NCBI RefSeq assembly: GCF_014898155.1
Contig: NZ_CP062938.1
Coordinates: forward strand, 558,001-622,000
Direction: 5' to 3'
From: Bifidobacterium eulemuris
GTDB taxonomy: Bacteria; Actinomycetota; Actinomycetes; Actinomycetales; Bifidobacteriaceae
Length of the DNA: 64,000 nt
Each line of letters starts with the position of its first letter. The stretch's first letter is position 1. The notes beneath the pieces were generated by a model that made no database searches, had not been told where the DNA came from, and worked only from the letters and a program-made list of their open reading frames with translations. The translations under genes and the position numbers were made by a program. Shown here in pieces: positions 8,370-15,353 of the stretch.

Positions 8370-8735
8370 ATGCCTATTATTGGATTGATGCTGCTTGGCA
8401 TAAGCCTGGTGTTTTGGCTGATCGGTTTGGCCGTGTCCGGTGTCAACGCGCTTGTGTTCGCGGTGACCCATCCGATTCGCGCCGTGGTCCGATTGGTCGC
8501 GACTTTGTGCATCGTCATCGCGACGATCGCGCTCATCGTCGTGGCGGTCTACGCGTACAATGTCTGGTTCGCCTCGACGCCTGACTGGCGGCTCGATGAG
8601 ACGTTTTGGGTGGCCGTCGCCGCTTTGTTCGTCGGTGGTCTCGCCAATCGTGGCTTGATGGAACTGGATCTCGTGTTGGAGCGGCGCGCGTATGAGCGTC
8701 AGATGCGGCGGCTGAATTATTCCGATGCCGATTAA
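8370..8735 (+). CDS. Unknown small membrane protein
   Basis: 121 aa. I prefer the ATG at 8370, nine bases after GGAGGC; a GTG at 8361 is too close to that site. Two strong membrane helices (about 3-25 and 40-65) are followed by a third hydrophobic stretch (80-95) and a basic, charged C-terminus. No family recognised. Small membrane proteins of this kind in conjugative elements may belong to the channel or to entry exclusion; that is inference. Confidence 0.6.
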   Translation: MPIIGLMLLGISLVFWLIGLAVSGVNALVFAVTHPIRAVVRLVATLCIVIATIALIVVAVYAYNVWFASTPDWRLDETFWVAVAALFVGGLANRGLMELDLVLERRAYERQMRRLNYSDAD

Positions 8736-8757
8736 CGGTCGTGGTGTGGTTTCCGTC

Positions 8758-8894
8758 GGTGCCGGGTATGGCGACATGCGCAAGTGTTTTCAGCTTGCGC
8801 ATGCCAGGAGGAGGGGCATAATTTTCTGCCCCGACGACGCAGATCCGACGCGCCGAACTTGTTCGCGCGCGGCGGATTCGCCATACCCGGCACC
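8758..8894. other. Highly structured non-coding block (single-strand origin or structured RNA candidate)
   Basis: A perfect 17-bp inverted repeat (GGTGCCGGGTATGGCGA at 8758-8774 and its complement at 8878-8894) closes a region with three internal hairpins: a perfect 10-bp stem at 8775-8784/8794-8803, a 6-bp stem at 8813-8818/8827-8832 that exposes AGGAGGAGG beside it, and a weaker GC-rich hairpin at about 8843-8877. Together they would form a four-way-junction shape. It lies between two converging genes. As single-stranded DNA it could be a priming origin of a transferred element; as RNA it could be an element-encoded non-coding RNA. Confidence 0.65.
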
Positions 8895-8914
8895 GTTTGC
8901 AAAAGTGCTTTGCT

Positions 8915-8992
8915 CCGTGTTCGGCGCGGCCTCCGTCGCCGCGCCGGACACGGTCCGTGTGGTGGTTTCGTCCGCCGCGCCCTATGGGCGCG
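8915..8992. other. Second structured block: 16-bp and 7-bp stem-loops
   Basis: A 16-bp stem (8915-8930 with 8938-8953, one mismatch that becomes G-U in RNA, loop of 7) is followed by CGCGCCC-TAT-GGGCGCG (8976-8992). With the neighbouring 8758-8894 block, nearly the whole 277-bp intergenic gap is self-complementary. A simple bidirectional terminator would not need this much structure. Confidence 0.65.
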
Positions 8993-9012
8993 ACGGTGAC
9001 GGAAGGTGGTCG

Positions 9013-9435
9013 TCACAGCGGCGGCAGTTCGTCGTAGCTGTGTTCCACGAGGTCATGAAAGCGGTCGAGTTCGGTTTTCGGTAGGATGGTTTTCCTTGTC
9101 GAATCGTTTTGTTTTTCATGCCACATGATTTCCAAGGCCTCCCACTCGCTTGTGCGCACGGAACTCATGCTGATTTTCGCGTCCACGCATAGCAGAGCTT
9201 TGTAGAAGCTCTTCGGGTTTTCGTCGAGCATCGTTTTAATCATGTTGATGTATGGCTGTATTAGATTGACTTCCACGCTGGCTTCCATCATTTCTTCGAT
9301 TGGTTTGCTCAGACAGTCTTTGTAGTGTTTTTTCGGCACTCTGGTTTGCTGGTAGGCGTAGGTCATATCCTCCATCGCTCCGGCCATCTTCTCGATGGTC
9401 TGCGTGCGGAAGTCATCGAAATAGTGCTTGCTCAT
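9013..9435 (-). CDS. Unknown element protein
   Basis: 140 aa; start supported by AAGGAGCAACA before the ATG at 9435. The protein is soluble and mostly helical (MSKHYFDDFRTQTIEKMAG), ending in acidic YDELPPL. No catalytic motif or family recognised. It is cotranscribed leftward after the DUF4192-like gene, with an 11-bp GC hairpin (9459-9483) in between. Confidence 0.6.
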   Translation of the reverse strand: MSKHYFDDFRTQTIEKMAGAMEDMTYAYQQTRVPKKHYKDCLSKPIEEMMEASVEVNLIQPYINMIKTMLDENPKSFYKALLCVDAKISMSSVRTSEWEALEIMWHEKQNDSTRKTILPKTELDRFHDLVEHSYDELPPL

Positions 9436-9458
9436 TGTTGCTCCTTGATGGTTGTGGG

Positions 9459-9483
9459 GCCGGCCCTCCGTGGGAGGGCCGGC
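9459..9483. terminator. Strong GC hairpin downstream of the DUF4192-like gene
   Basis: GCCGGCCCTCC-GTG-GGAGGGCCGGC is a perfect 11-bp stem ten bases past the stop at 9493. A U-tract is absent, so it may be a weak terminator or an mRNA-processing hairpin before the 9435 gene. Confidence 0.55.
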
Positions 9484-9492
9484 GGTTGGTGG

Positions 9493-10080
9493 TTAGAGGT
9501 ACATCGGTCGGATGTTGCCTTCGACGGCGAAGAACACGATGCTCGCTAGGGCGCATTCGGGGTCTACGCTGAGGGCGGCCAAGGCTCCAGCCGAGGCCGC
9601 TTGCGTGTGTCCTTGTATCCATGACAGGTAGGCTCGTGAGGCTATCGGTTGCGCGGACCATTGTTCTCCGGCGTAGTCGGCGGCGAAGCGTGAGAGTTGG
9701 GAGCTTGCTCGTTCCACACGGGGTGTGTCCAGTCGGTAGTCCGCGGATTCGAAAGCCTCTTCGAGTGTTTTGGTGATGAGCGCCACCGTTTGTTTTCTGT
9801 GTTGGCGGGTGGCGATGTCGAGCAGTTGCGTCGGGGTGAATCGTTTGAGGGATGAGAGGATTATCGCGTCCCGGAATGGGAGGGAATGGGCCATGAGCAT
9901 GACGGTCAGGGTCGATGTGTGGTCATCGAGCGGATGGCCGGTTTCCAGTGTTCTCGCCCATTGCGTGAGGACTGGGTGCATCCATTCGCGGTCGGTTTTC
10001 CTGATGCCGTTTTCACGGCATTCTCTGCGGTATTCGATGGTGAGGGTGTCGATATCGGGGCTGGTTCTTCTGGTGTCCAT
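9493..10080 (-). CDS. DUF4192-like protein
   Basis: 195 aa from the ATG at 10080, which follows GAAAGGAAATCTC; the ORF is open further upstream but without a site. MLMAHSLPFRDAIIL (about 75-90) and the C-terminal AYLSWIQGHTQAASAGALAA match the pattern of the actinobacterial DUF4192 family, whose function is unknown. DUF4192 genes occur on chromosomes and mobile elements of actinomycetes. No enzyme motif is visible. It heads a leftward two-gene unit, and a 297-bp non-coding space lies upstream. Confidence 0.55.
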   Translation of the reverse strand: MDTRRTSPDIDTLTIEYRRECRENGIRKTDREWMHPVLTQWARTLETGHPLDDHTSTLTVMLMAHSLPFRDAIILSSLKRFTPTQLLDIATRQHRKQTVALITKTLEEAFESADYRLDTPRVERASSQLSRFAADYAGEQWSAQPIASRAYLSWIQGHTQAASAGALAALSVDPECALASIVFFAVEGNIRPMYL

Positions 10081-10377
10081 GAGATTTCCTTTCTTGTCTC
10101 GGTTTTTCGGACACCACCCGCCTGCCATGTCGTAGCGAAGGCGACGAAGGCGTGGATCGCGACGCTGCGATCGGAATGGAGATGGCATCATTCATGCCAT
10201 CGGAATGGAGAGCGGGAGCGGCGTGAGACACGGCGAGGAACCGTAGCGGAGACGTGGCATGCTGGTGGTGCCCGAGACAGTGCCCTTGTGCTTCGGCCCG
10301 TCCCGCGCGAGCTTGCGAGCGGCAAAAGAAGAGGCCATGCGCGAAGCGCATGACCTGAGGGCCGGCGGAAATGTCAA
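10081..10377. other. Non-coding region with hairpins and short direct repeats
   Basis: No convincing gene. It holds GATGGCAT-CATTC-ATGCCATC (10181-10201), flanked by the direct repeat ATCGGAATGGAG (10170-10181 and 10199-10210), and a second hairpin CATGCGC-GAA-GCGCATG (10336-10352). The DUF4192-like promoter must lie at its left side. Base composition is GC-rich, unlike the adjoining AbiE genes. Confidence 0.55.
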
Positions 10378-11346
10378 TCAGATTCCTCGGTTACGGTTCT
10401 TCCGTACTTGGTCTGACGTGTGTGATTGCTCATCGATTCTGTTTTGAGCACGAGATTTTATCTGTGCCAGTATGGTTTTCTTCTGACTGACTTCTGGTTT
10501 CCATGGAGTCCTCCGACTTGCCTCGCATATCTCTTTTTCCGCTCGTTCCGTGATATGAGTGAAGGTTTCGTCATCGCCCCCTTCCTGATTGCGGAAGAGC
10601 TGCTGTAGCGTGGACTTATTGGGGATGTCATACGGTTGTTTGATTTCGCGTATTTCCATTTCGAACGCCAGCAGGGATCGGTATAGTTCAAGATTTCCCT
10701 CGCCGTCTAGGACGGGGAATAAGCGAACCATGTCGGTAAGATCGCTCGGCCGAGGATCTTTGGATGAGTACAACGCTGCGGTCTTCTGTGCCAATTGTGC
10801 TTCAACATCCAATAGCCTGGCTCCTGCCGGTTCTTCGAATCCCAGGTACTTCATCAAAGCTACGGAGTCGTCGGAGATACGGTAGGACGATGATGACCGT
10901 TCGTAGCCTTGAGCAGGGGTGATGTCCAACGGAAGAGTAGAGAACGACTTCCCTAGATAACGAAGTTTGATGTTCTTATAGATCACGTTGGGACGACCTG
11001 GATCACGCTCGTTTTTTTGCGTTTCTCCTTTGCCCCGGTCTTCCAGGGAACCGTCAAAGCCATTGGTTCCTTTTGCCAATCGAGCACGAAATTCGGTCTC
11101 CCATTCCAAGTAGCTGTCACCGAAGACCAGATCGAGATCCTTCGACATTCGAGAATCCTCCAGGGGGAAACGCAGGCCTAACGCATTGCCTCCCTTGATG
11201 ACGGTTCCTTCGGGCACGAGCTGCGAGACGATAATGACGGCGATCATCTTTTGAAGTCGTGCAAAAGGAATCCCCGTCTTATTCGCATGATGGTTGAGTT
11301 TGGCCGTGATGCCTCCGGAACTTGGCAGTTTCTTTTCCTGGTTCAT
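10378..11346 (-). CDS. abiEii: AbiEii/AbiGii-type nucleotidyltransferase toxin with extra C-terminal tail
   Basis: 322 aa. Residues about 50-80 contain the nucleotidyltransferase core KGGNALGLRF ... SKDLDLVF (GG followed by DxD), typical of AbiEii toxins of type IV toxin-antitoxin systems, which modify an RNA target and stop growth. The last ~40 residues (TILAQIKSRAQNRIDEQ, then a basic end) resemble the tails of two conjugation-operon proteins 9-10 kb away and look like an added transfer or binding signal. Its ATG overlaps the antitoxin stop by 4 bp, as is usual for this family. GC is lower than in neighbours, suggesting separate acquisition. Confidence 0.82.
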   Translation of the reverse strand: MNQEKKLPSSGGITAKLNHHANKTGIPFARLQKMIAVIIVSQLVPEGTVIKGGNALGLRFPLEDSRMSKDLDLVFGDSYLEWETEFRARLAKGTNGFDGSLEDRGKGETQKNERDPGRPNVIYKNIKLRYLGKSFSTLPLDITPAQGYERSSSSYRISDDSVALMKYLGFEEPAGARLLDVEAQLAQKTAALYSSKDPRPSDLTDMVRLFPVLDGEGNLELYRSLLAFEMEIREIKQPYDIPNKSTLQQLFRNQEGGDDETFTHITERAEKEICEASRRTPWKPEVSQKKTILAQIKSRAQNRIDEQSHTSDQVRKNRNRGI

Positions 11347-11897
11347 ACGATCACACCTTTCTTAAGCACGTCTCGTAACATGTCTGCCTGTATCGGTGAC
11401 AGCAGATTACGCTGTTCCGCTTCATCGACGGCCTCTAAACGGTAATCCAGACGCGTGTCTTTTGCTTCCAAAAACGCATCAGAAAGGTTCTGCAATCTGA
11501 TTCCTCGAATGACATCCACATTCCTCGACTGTCTACGATCATGGATGACGCGTAGCCATCCCGGTAATTTGCGCGATATATGGTGCGGCGTGCGCACTGT
11601 CGTCCATCGCGGATTGGCATTCGCAAGATTATAGAAATCAAGTACCGATGATCCGGACAAATATGACTCGTCTCCCGTCATCGCCAGCGCGGCTGCATAC
11701 GACGCATCCCGAGGATCGACGCCGTCGGCATCATAAACCATGTATACGCCGCCGCCCTGTTTGCCAATGATGTCATCATTGCGACGCGCGAACTGCCGTA
11801 AGGCCGATTCGGAATAGCCTAAAGCCTTAATATCTTTTACTGTCACGATACCGTTATTTTTCTTAGCGACATCTAATACAGCATTTTCCATCTTCAT
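11343..11897 (-). CDS. abiEi: AbiEi-type antitoxin / transcriptional repressor
   Basis: 184 aa. The N-terminal winged helix (VAKKNNGIVTVKDIKALGYSESALRQFARR) and the mixed C-terminal domain fit AbiEi antitoxins, which repress their own promoter and counter AbiEii. It is the first gene of the pair and overlaps the toxin by 4 bp. A likely promoter on the minus strand has TTGAAA, a 17-bp spacer and CAAAAT just before an AGAGGT site. The pair sits beside the integrase and may stabilise the element or block phage. Confidence 0.8.
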   Translation of the reverse strand: MKMENAVLDVAKKNNGIVTVKDIKALGYSESALRQFARRNDDIIGKQGGGVYMVYDADGVDPRDASYAAALAMTGDESYLSGSSVLDFYNLANANPRWTTVRTPHHISRKLPGWLRVIHDRRQSRNVDVIRGIRLQNLSDAFLEAKDTRLDYRLEAVDEAEQRNLLSPIQADMLRDVLKKGVIV

Positions 11898-11956
11898 ACC
11901 TCTATTTTGTCACGTTTTGGTACATTTTTCAATCTGTTCGTATCTTTCATGCAATC

Positions 11957-11982
11957 CATAATGCGTGAAATCATGCATTATG
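11957..11982. other. Inverted repeat downstream of the integrase
   Basis: CATAATGC (11957-11964) and GCATTATG (11975-11982) form an 8-bp stem immediately after the integrase stop and about 60 bp upstream of the antitoxin start. It could terminate the integrase transcript or serve as an operator for AbiEi. Confidence 0.5.
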
Positions 11983-11985
11983 AAA

Positions 11986-13317
11986 TCAGGCGCTGATGCT
12001 CATTTCATGGCGCACCTTGACCAGGAACGTCTGGAGCCTCCGCATTTCGATTTCGGTGCTCTTTATCAGATCCTCATAGGGATTGCCCTCGGCATTCTGC
12101 GCGGGCCGCATATAATCGGCCGCGAGCAGATTAACCATCTCATCACGATGCTCGGCCACCAGGCGCTGATAATGCTTAATCGCGACTCTTTCGCTGGTAT
12201 GCCCCAGCTGCTCCATCACCTCCCGCAAGGTCGCCCCTTTGAGCATCAGCATCGTGGCATGCGAGGCGCGAAGCGTATGCGGAGTGATGTCCGGCCTGCC
12301 GGCAACCTCTTTCGCTTTATCGAATTGCTTCCGTAGAGTGTTCGGCCCGAGAACTCTTGTCCGCTTCGGCACGAACACCTGGGAATCCGGATTATCGAGA
12401 TTGCAAAAGGTCTTTAGATGCCGTTCGATGACCCAAACCAGGCTATCGGGGATAGGCACTGTCCTGACGCTGGATTTTGTTTTGGCCGGGGATAGCCGCA
12501 TCGATCCGAGATCGTCAGGCCCTCTGTTAACGGAATGTCGAACATTTAGTTTGCGATTGACGAGATCGATGTCTTTGACTCGCAAAGCGCAGACCTCGCC
12601 CCATCGCAGGCCTCCCACAAGAGCGGCCAGAAGCACGGATAGCTGCGTATAGTCCGGCATGGCGTCGTAGAGCGCCTGCAACTCCTGCGGAGTGACAGGT
12701 GGGATGCCTTCTCTGCTTGATTCCGGTGCAGGAGGCACGGGAAAGATGAAGGGATTATCCTCTCTCAGGGGCGCGGTCCCGTCCAGCTGCTCCATCGTCG
12801 CGGATCGGAAAATTGATTTCAGTCTCTGGCATGAGCGGTGGAATGCCCAGGGCCCCTCCGGGTGCGGTGAGTCAAGCCATTTCTTGATATCCGCCGGCGT
12901 GATGTCTTTAAGCAGTTTGTCCTGAAAGACTGGAAGAAAGTGCCCGATGTCGGCGCGGATGTTTCTGCGCGTGCTTCCCGCTATCGGCTGCCCATTGGAA
13001 AGGCGATAGTTTTGGAACCATATCTCAACGTAATCGCCGAACTTGATTCGTCGGCGCTTCTCTATTTGTTCTCTTTCCGTCGGATGTACCCAGGTCTCGA
13101 TGCCTTTGCGATGCATGGTGACCAACCAGTGTTCCTGGTCTAGCCATCGCTGTGCCTCGGCGCGAAGCTCTGGTTTGAACTGTCTCTGGACTTTTCGGCT
13201 ATCAATCGGACTGGTGTAGCGCGCCTGCCATCCGATCAGATCGCCTTGCTTGTCGTATCTGGCAATGATGGTGCCAAATTTGCTGCGTCGCGACTGTGTT
13301 TGGTTGAGAGCTGCCAT
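11986..13317 (-). CDS. int: Tyrosine recombinase / integrase
   Basis: 443 aa from the ATG at 13317, preceded by AAGGAGGCATAGCT. There is an N-terminal arm-binding region, a SAM-like core-binding domain (about 75-180), then the catalytic domain with GLRWGEVCAL (first Arg), TPHTLRASH (His-x-x-Arg), LGHTS and the nucleophile in IKHYQRL. This is the Tn916/phage-type integrase class that excises and inserts circular elements. Its 5' end faces the chromosomal pyk gene, so the right attachment site should lie between 13317 and about 13700. No tRNA gene is present there. Confidence 0.93.
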   Translation of the reverse strand: MAALNQTQSRRSKFGTIIARYDKQGDLIGWQARYTSPIDSRKVQRQFKPELRAEAQRWLDQEHWLVTMHRKGIETWVHPTEREQIEKRRRIKFGDYVEIWFQNYRLSNGQPIAGSTRRNIRADIGHFLPVFQDKLLKDITPADIKKWLDSPHPEGPWAFHRSCQRLKSIFRSATMEQLDGTAPLREDNPFIFPVPPAPESSREGIPPVTPQELQALYDAMPDYTQLSVLLAALVGGLRWGEVCALRVKDIDLVNRKLNVRHSVNRGPDDLGSMRLSPAKTKSSVRTVPIPDSLVWVIERHLKTFCNLDNPDSQVFVPKRTRVLGPNTLRKQFDKAKEVAGRPDITPHTLRASHATMLMLKGATLREVMEQLGHTSERVAIKHYQRLVAEHRDEMVNLLAADYMRPAQNAEGNPYEDLIKSTEIEMRRLQTFLVKVRHEMSISA

Positions 13318-13335
13318 AGCTATGCCTCCTTGTAA

Positions 13336-13397
13336 AACGCACGTTGTTGTGCGTTGAAGGCAGATTAATTTTGGAATGATGCACTTATCTGTGCATC
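13336..13397. promoter_or_regulatory. Twin GCAC-N6-GTGC inverted repeats upstream of int
   Basis: Two inverted repeats share the same layout: AACGCAC-gttgtt-GTGCGTT (13336-13355) and GATGCAC-ttatct-GTGCATC (13378-13397). Both have 7-bp arms, a six-base spacer and a GCAC/GTGC core, with centres 42 bp apart (about four helical turns). They could be integrase/Xis arm sites or operators for int. Confidence 0.6.
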
Positions 13398-13465
13398 TTC
13401 GCTTGCAGATGAGGCACACAAAAGAATGCCTGCAATCGCAGCGACCATAACGGGCGTAATACCGG

Positions 13466-13487
13466 GAAGAGGTACCAACACCTCTTC
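13466..13487 (+). terminator. Hairpin with T-tract in the candidate right-end region
   Basis: GAAGAGGT-ACCAAC-ACCTCTTC is an 8-bp stem followed by TTTTTCC on the plus strand. No plus-strand gene ends here, so it may block transcription entering pyk from the element or be a remnant of the insertion locus. Confidence 0.5.
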
Positions 13488-13531
13488 TTTTTCCATGCTT
13501 TGGCTATTCCCCACCGGGGGCACGACTTGGA

Positions 13532-13578
13532 CGTCGTCGATTTCGCAGTTCAACGAACCGTGTGCGAAATCGGCGACG
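13532..13578. repeat. REP-like 47-bp palindrome, copy A
   Basis: The unit has 16-bp arms CGTCGTCGATTTCGCA and TGCGAAATCGGCGACG with a 15-base loop. The same layout occurs at 13595-13641 and 50871-50917. Confidence 0.8.
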
Positions 13579-13594
13579 TTTTTCTTTTCCGAAA

Positions 13595-13641
13595 CGTCGT
13601 GGATTTCGCACATCATCCGTCGAAGTGCGAAATCCACGACG
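13595..13641. repeat. REP-like 47-bp palindrome, copy B
   Basis: The arms CGTCGTGGATTTCGCA and TGCGAAATCCACGACG are perfectly complementary over 16 bp, with a 15-base loop. The first four and last eight arm bases match copy A, while the GG/CC change is compensated in the other arm. Confidence 0.8.
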
Positions 13642-13673
13642 GCTGGCCGGTACCGGCATTCGCCGGATACGCG

Positions 13674-13706
13674 TGTGGCCCCGTCCGACGAATCGGACGG
13701 GGCCAC
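13674..13706 (-). terminator. Hairpin terminator downstream of pyk
   Basis: TGTGGCCCCGTCCGA-CGAA-TCGGACGGGGCCACA is a near-perfect GC-rich stem (about 14-15 bp) 38 bp past the pyk stop. A U-tract is not evident, but its strength and position suit termination of pyk. Confidence 0.65.
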
Positions 13707-13743
13707 ACGATTAGGGATGTATCACGTCAGACGGCGTTCGCAA

Positions 13744-15186
13744 TCAGTCGCAGGCGCCGACGGTGTGCACGTAGATGGAGTCGGTGCTGCCCGGCTTGTG
13801 GTCGCCCTGGGCGGAGCTCAGCACGACGATCTTGTCGCCATCGGACACCTTGCCGGCGGCGCGCAGGATCTTGTCGGTGAAGATCATGAGCTCCTTGCGG
13901 GACTTGTCGTGGTAGTCCTCCTCGACCAGGAACGCCTCGGTGCCCCAGCTCAGAGCCAGCCAGTGGTAGGTGTGCTCCTTGTTGGTCAGGCCGTAGATCG
14001 GGGTGGCCGGACGCTCGCGGGAGACGCGGTGCACGGTGGAGCCGGTCTGGGTGTAGGCGACGATGGCCTTGGCGTTGAGCTTGTCGGCCAGGTCGACGGC
14101 GGCGGAGGACACGGCGCCGGTGGACGACATGTCGAGGTTCTTGAGCTCCGGGATGCGGTCGAAGCCGTGCTCGGTGGCGTAGCCGGAGATGCGGCCCATC
14201 GTGTCGACGGTCACAGCCGGGTACTTGCCGACGGCGGTCTCGTTGGAGGTCATGGTGGCGTCGGCGCCGTCAAGCACGGCGTTGGCGCAGTCGGAGGCCT
14301 CGGCGCGGGTCGGCACCGGGGAGTTGACCATGGAGCCGAGCACCTCGGTGGCGACGATCACGGGCTTGGCATACTGACGGGCCAGCTCGATGCAGCGCTT
14401 GGTGGCCAGCGGCACCTCTTCGAGCGGGCACTCGACGGCCATATCGCCACGGGCGACCATGATGCCGTCGAAGGCCTTGACGATCTCTTCGAGGTTCTCG
14501 AGGGCCTGCGGCTTCTCGATCTTGGCGACGATCGGGATGCGGCGGCCTTCCTCGTCCATGATCTCGTGGGCGCGGTCGATGTCGGTGGCGAAACGCACGA
14601 AGGACATGGCGATGATGTCGGCGCCGGTCTGGATGGCCCAGCGCAGGTCCTCCTCGTCCTTCTCGGTCAGCGCCGGCAGGGAGACGGCGACGCCGGGCAG
14701 GTTGATGCCCTTGTGGGAGGAGACGGGGCCGGCCACGATGACCTTGGTGTGCACGTTGTTGCCCTCGACCTTGGTGACCTCGAGACGGACCTTGCCGTCG
14801 TCGATGAGGATCGGGTCGCCCGGATGGCAGTCGCCCGGCAGTCCCTTGAAGGTGGTGGAGGTGATGGTCTCATCGCCCTCGACGTCGTCGGTGGTGATGA
14901 TGAACTCCTGGCCTTCGGTCAGATGGATCTTGTCCTCGCCCTCGGCGTTCTTCTTGAACCATCCGCAGCGGATCTTCGGGCCCTGCAGGTCGACCAGGGC
15001 GGCCACGTTGCGGCCGGTGGACTTGGAGGCCTCGCGGATGTTGTTGTAGACGCGGAGGTGGTCCTCGGGGGTGCCGTGGGAGCGGTTCAGACGAGCGACG
15101 TCCATACCGGCTTCGACGAGCTTGGTGAGGTTCTCGAGGGATTCGGTAGCGGGACCGATGGTATCTACAATCTTGGCTTTACGCAT
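13744..15186 (-). CDS. pyk: Pyruvate kinase
   Basis: 480 aa. Converts phosphoenolpyruvate and ADP to pyruvate and ATP at the end of the bifid shunt/glycolysis. It starts MRKAKIVDTIGPATES and has ARLNRSHG, the MARGDMAVE metal/phosphate-binding motif, the PVIVATEVLGSM region and the C-terminal allosteric domain. I chose the ATG at 15186, as the homologous N-terminus begins there; 18 further codons upstream do not look conserved. A perfect LacI-type palindrome is centred about 115 bp upstream and is shared with eno, pointing to carbon-catabolite control. Confidence 0.97.
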   Translation of the reverse strand: MRKAKIVDTIGPATESLENLTKLVEAGMDVARLNRSHGTPEDHLRVYNNIREASKSTGRNVAALVDLQGPKIRCGWFKKNAEGEDKIHLTEGQEFIITTDDVEGDETITSTTFKGLPGDCHPGDPILIDDGKVRLEVTKVEGNNVHTKVIVAGPVSSHKGINLPGVAVSLPALTEKDEEDLRWAIQTGADIIAMSFVRFATDIDRAHEIMDEEGRRIPIVAKIEKPQALENLEEIVKAFDGIMVARGDMAVECPLEEVPLATKRCIELARQYAKPVIVATEVLGSMVNSPVPTRAEASDCANAVLDGADATMTSNETAVGKYPAVTVDTMGRISGYATEHGFDRIPELKNLDMSSTGAVSSAAVDLADKLNAKAIVAYTQTGSTVHRVSRERPATPIYGLTNKEHTYHWLALSWGTEAFLVEEDYHDKSRKELMIFTDKILRAAGKVSDGDKIVVLSSAQGDHKPGSTDSIYVHTVGACD

Positions 15187-15293
15187 GCATGCCTGCCTAT
15201 TCTTGAATTGGTTCCGGGGCGGTGCCGCCCCACTTGCCAAGTCCCCAGTCTACCCGTTGTCCCACGGCGAGACAACGCTTTCGACCGGGTGTG

Positions 15294-15309
15294 TTGTGAG
15301 CGCTCACAA
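15294..15309. promoter_or_regulatory. LacI-family operator upstream of pyk
   Basis: TTGTGAGCGCTCACAA is a perfect 16-bp palindrome. Its 14-bp core TGTGAGCGCTCACA recurs upstream of eno (58261-58274). The site type fits the bifidobacterial LacI-family regulators of central carbon metabolism (AraQ, MalR1). Confidence 0.85.
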
Positions 15310-15353
15310 TCGCATGGAACGGCGATATTGAGGCCGTCTGGCGGGGTATGCGC

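Noticed and set aside
11343..11897. Reading the pair as a restriction or generic regulator operon
   Set aside because: The overlap, winged-helix start and nucleotidyltransferase partner fit AbiE better.
13365..13706. A 113-codon minus-strand open frame between int and pyk as an excisionase gene
   Set aside because: It runs through both REP-like palindromes and lacks a helix-turn-helix or ribosome binding site.
13317..13740. A precise attachment site for the integrase
   Set aside because: The other end of the element lies outside the window, so no direct repeat pair can be compared; only the interval can be given.
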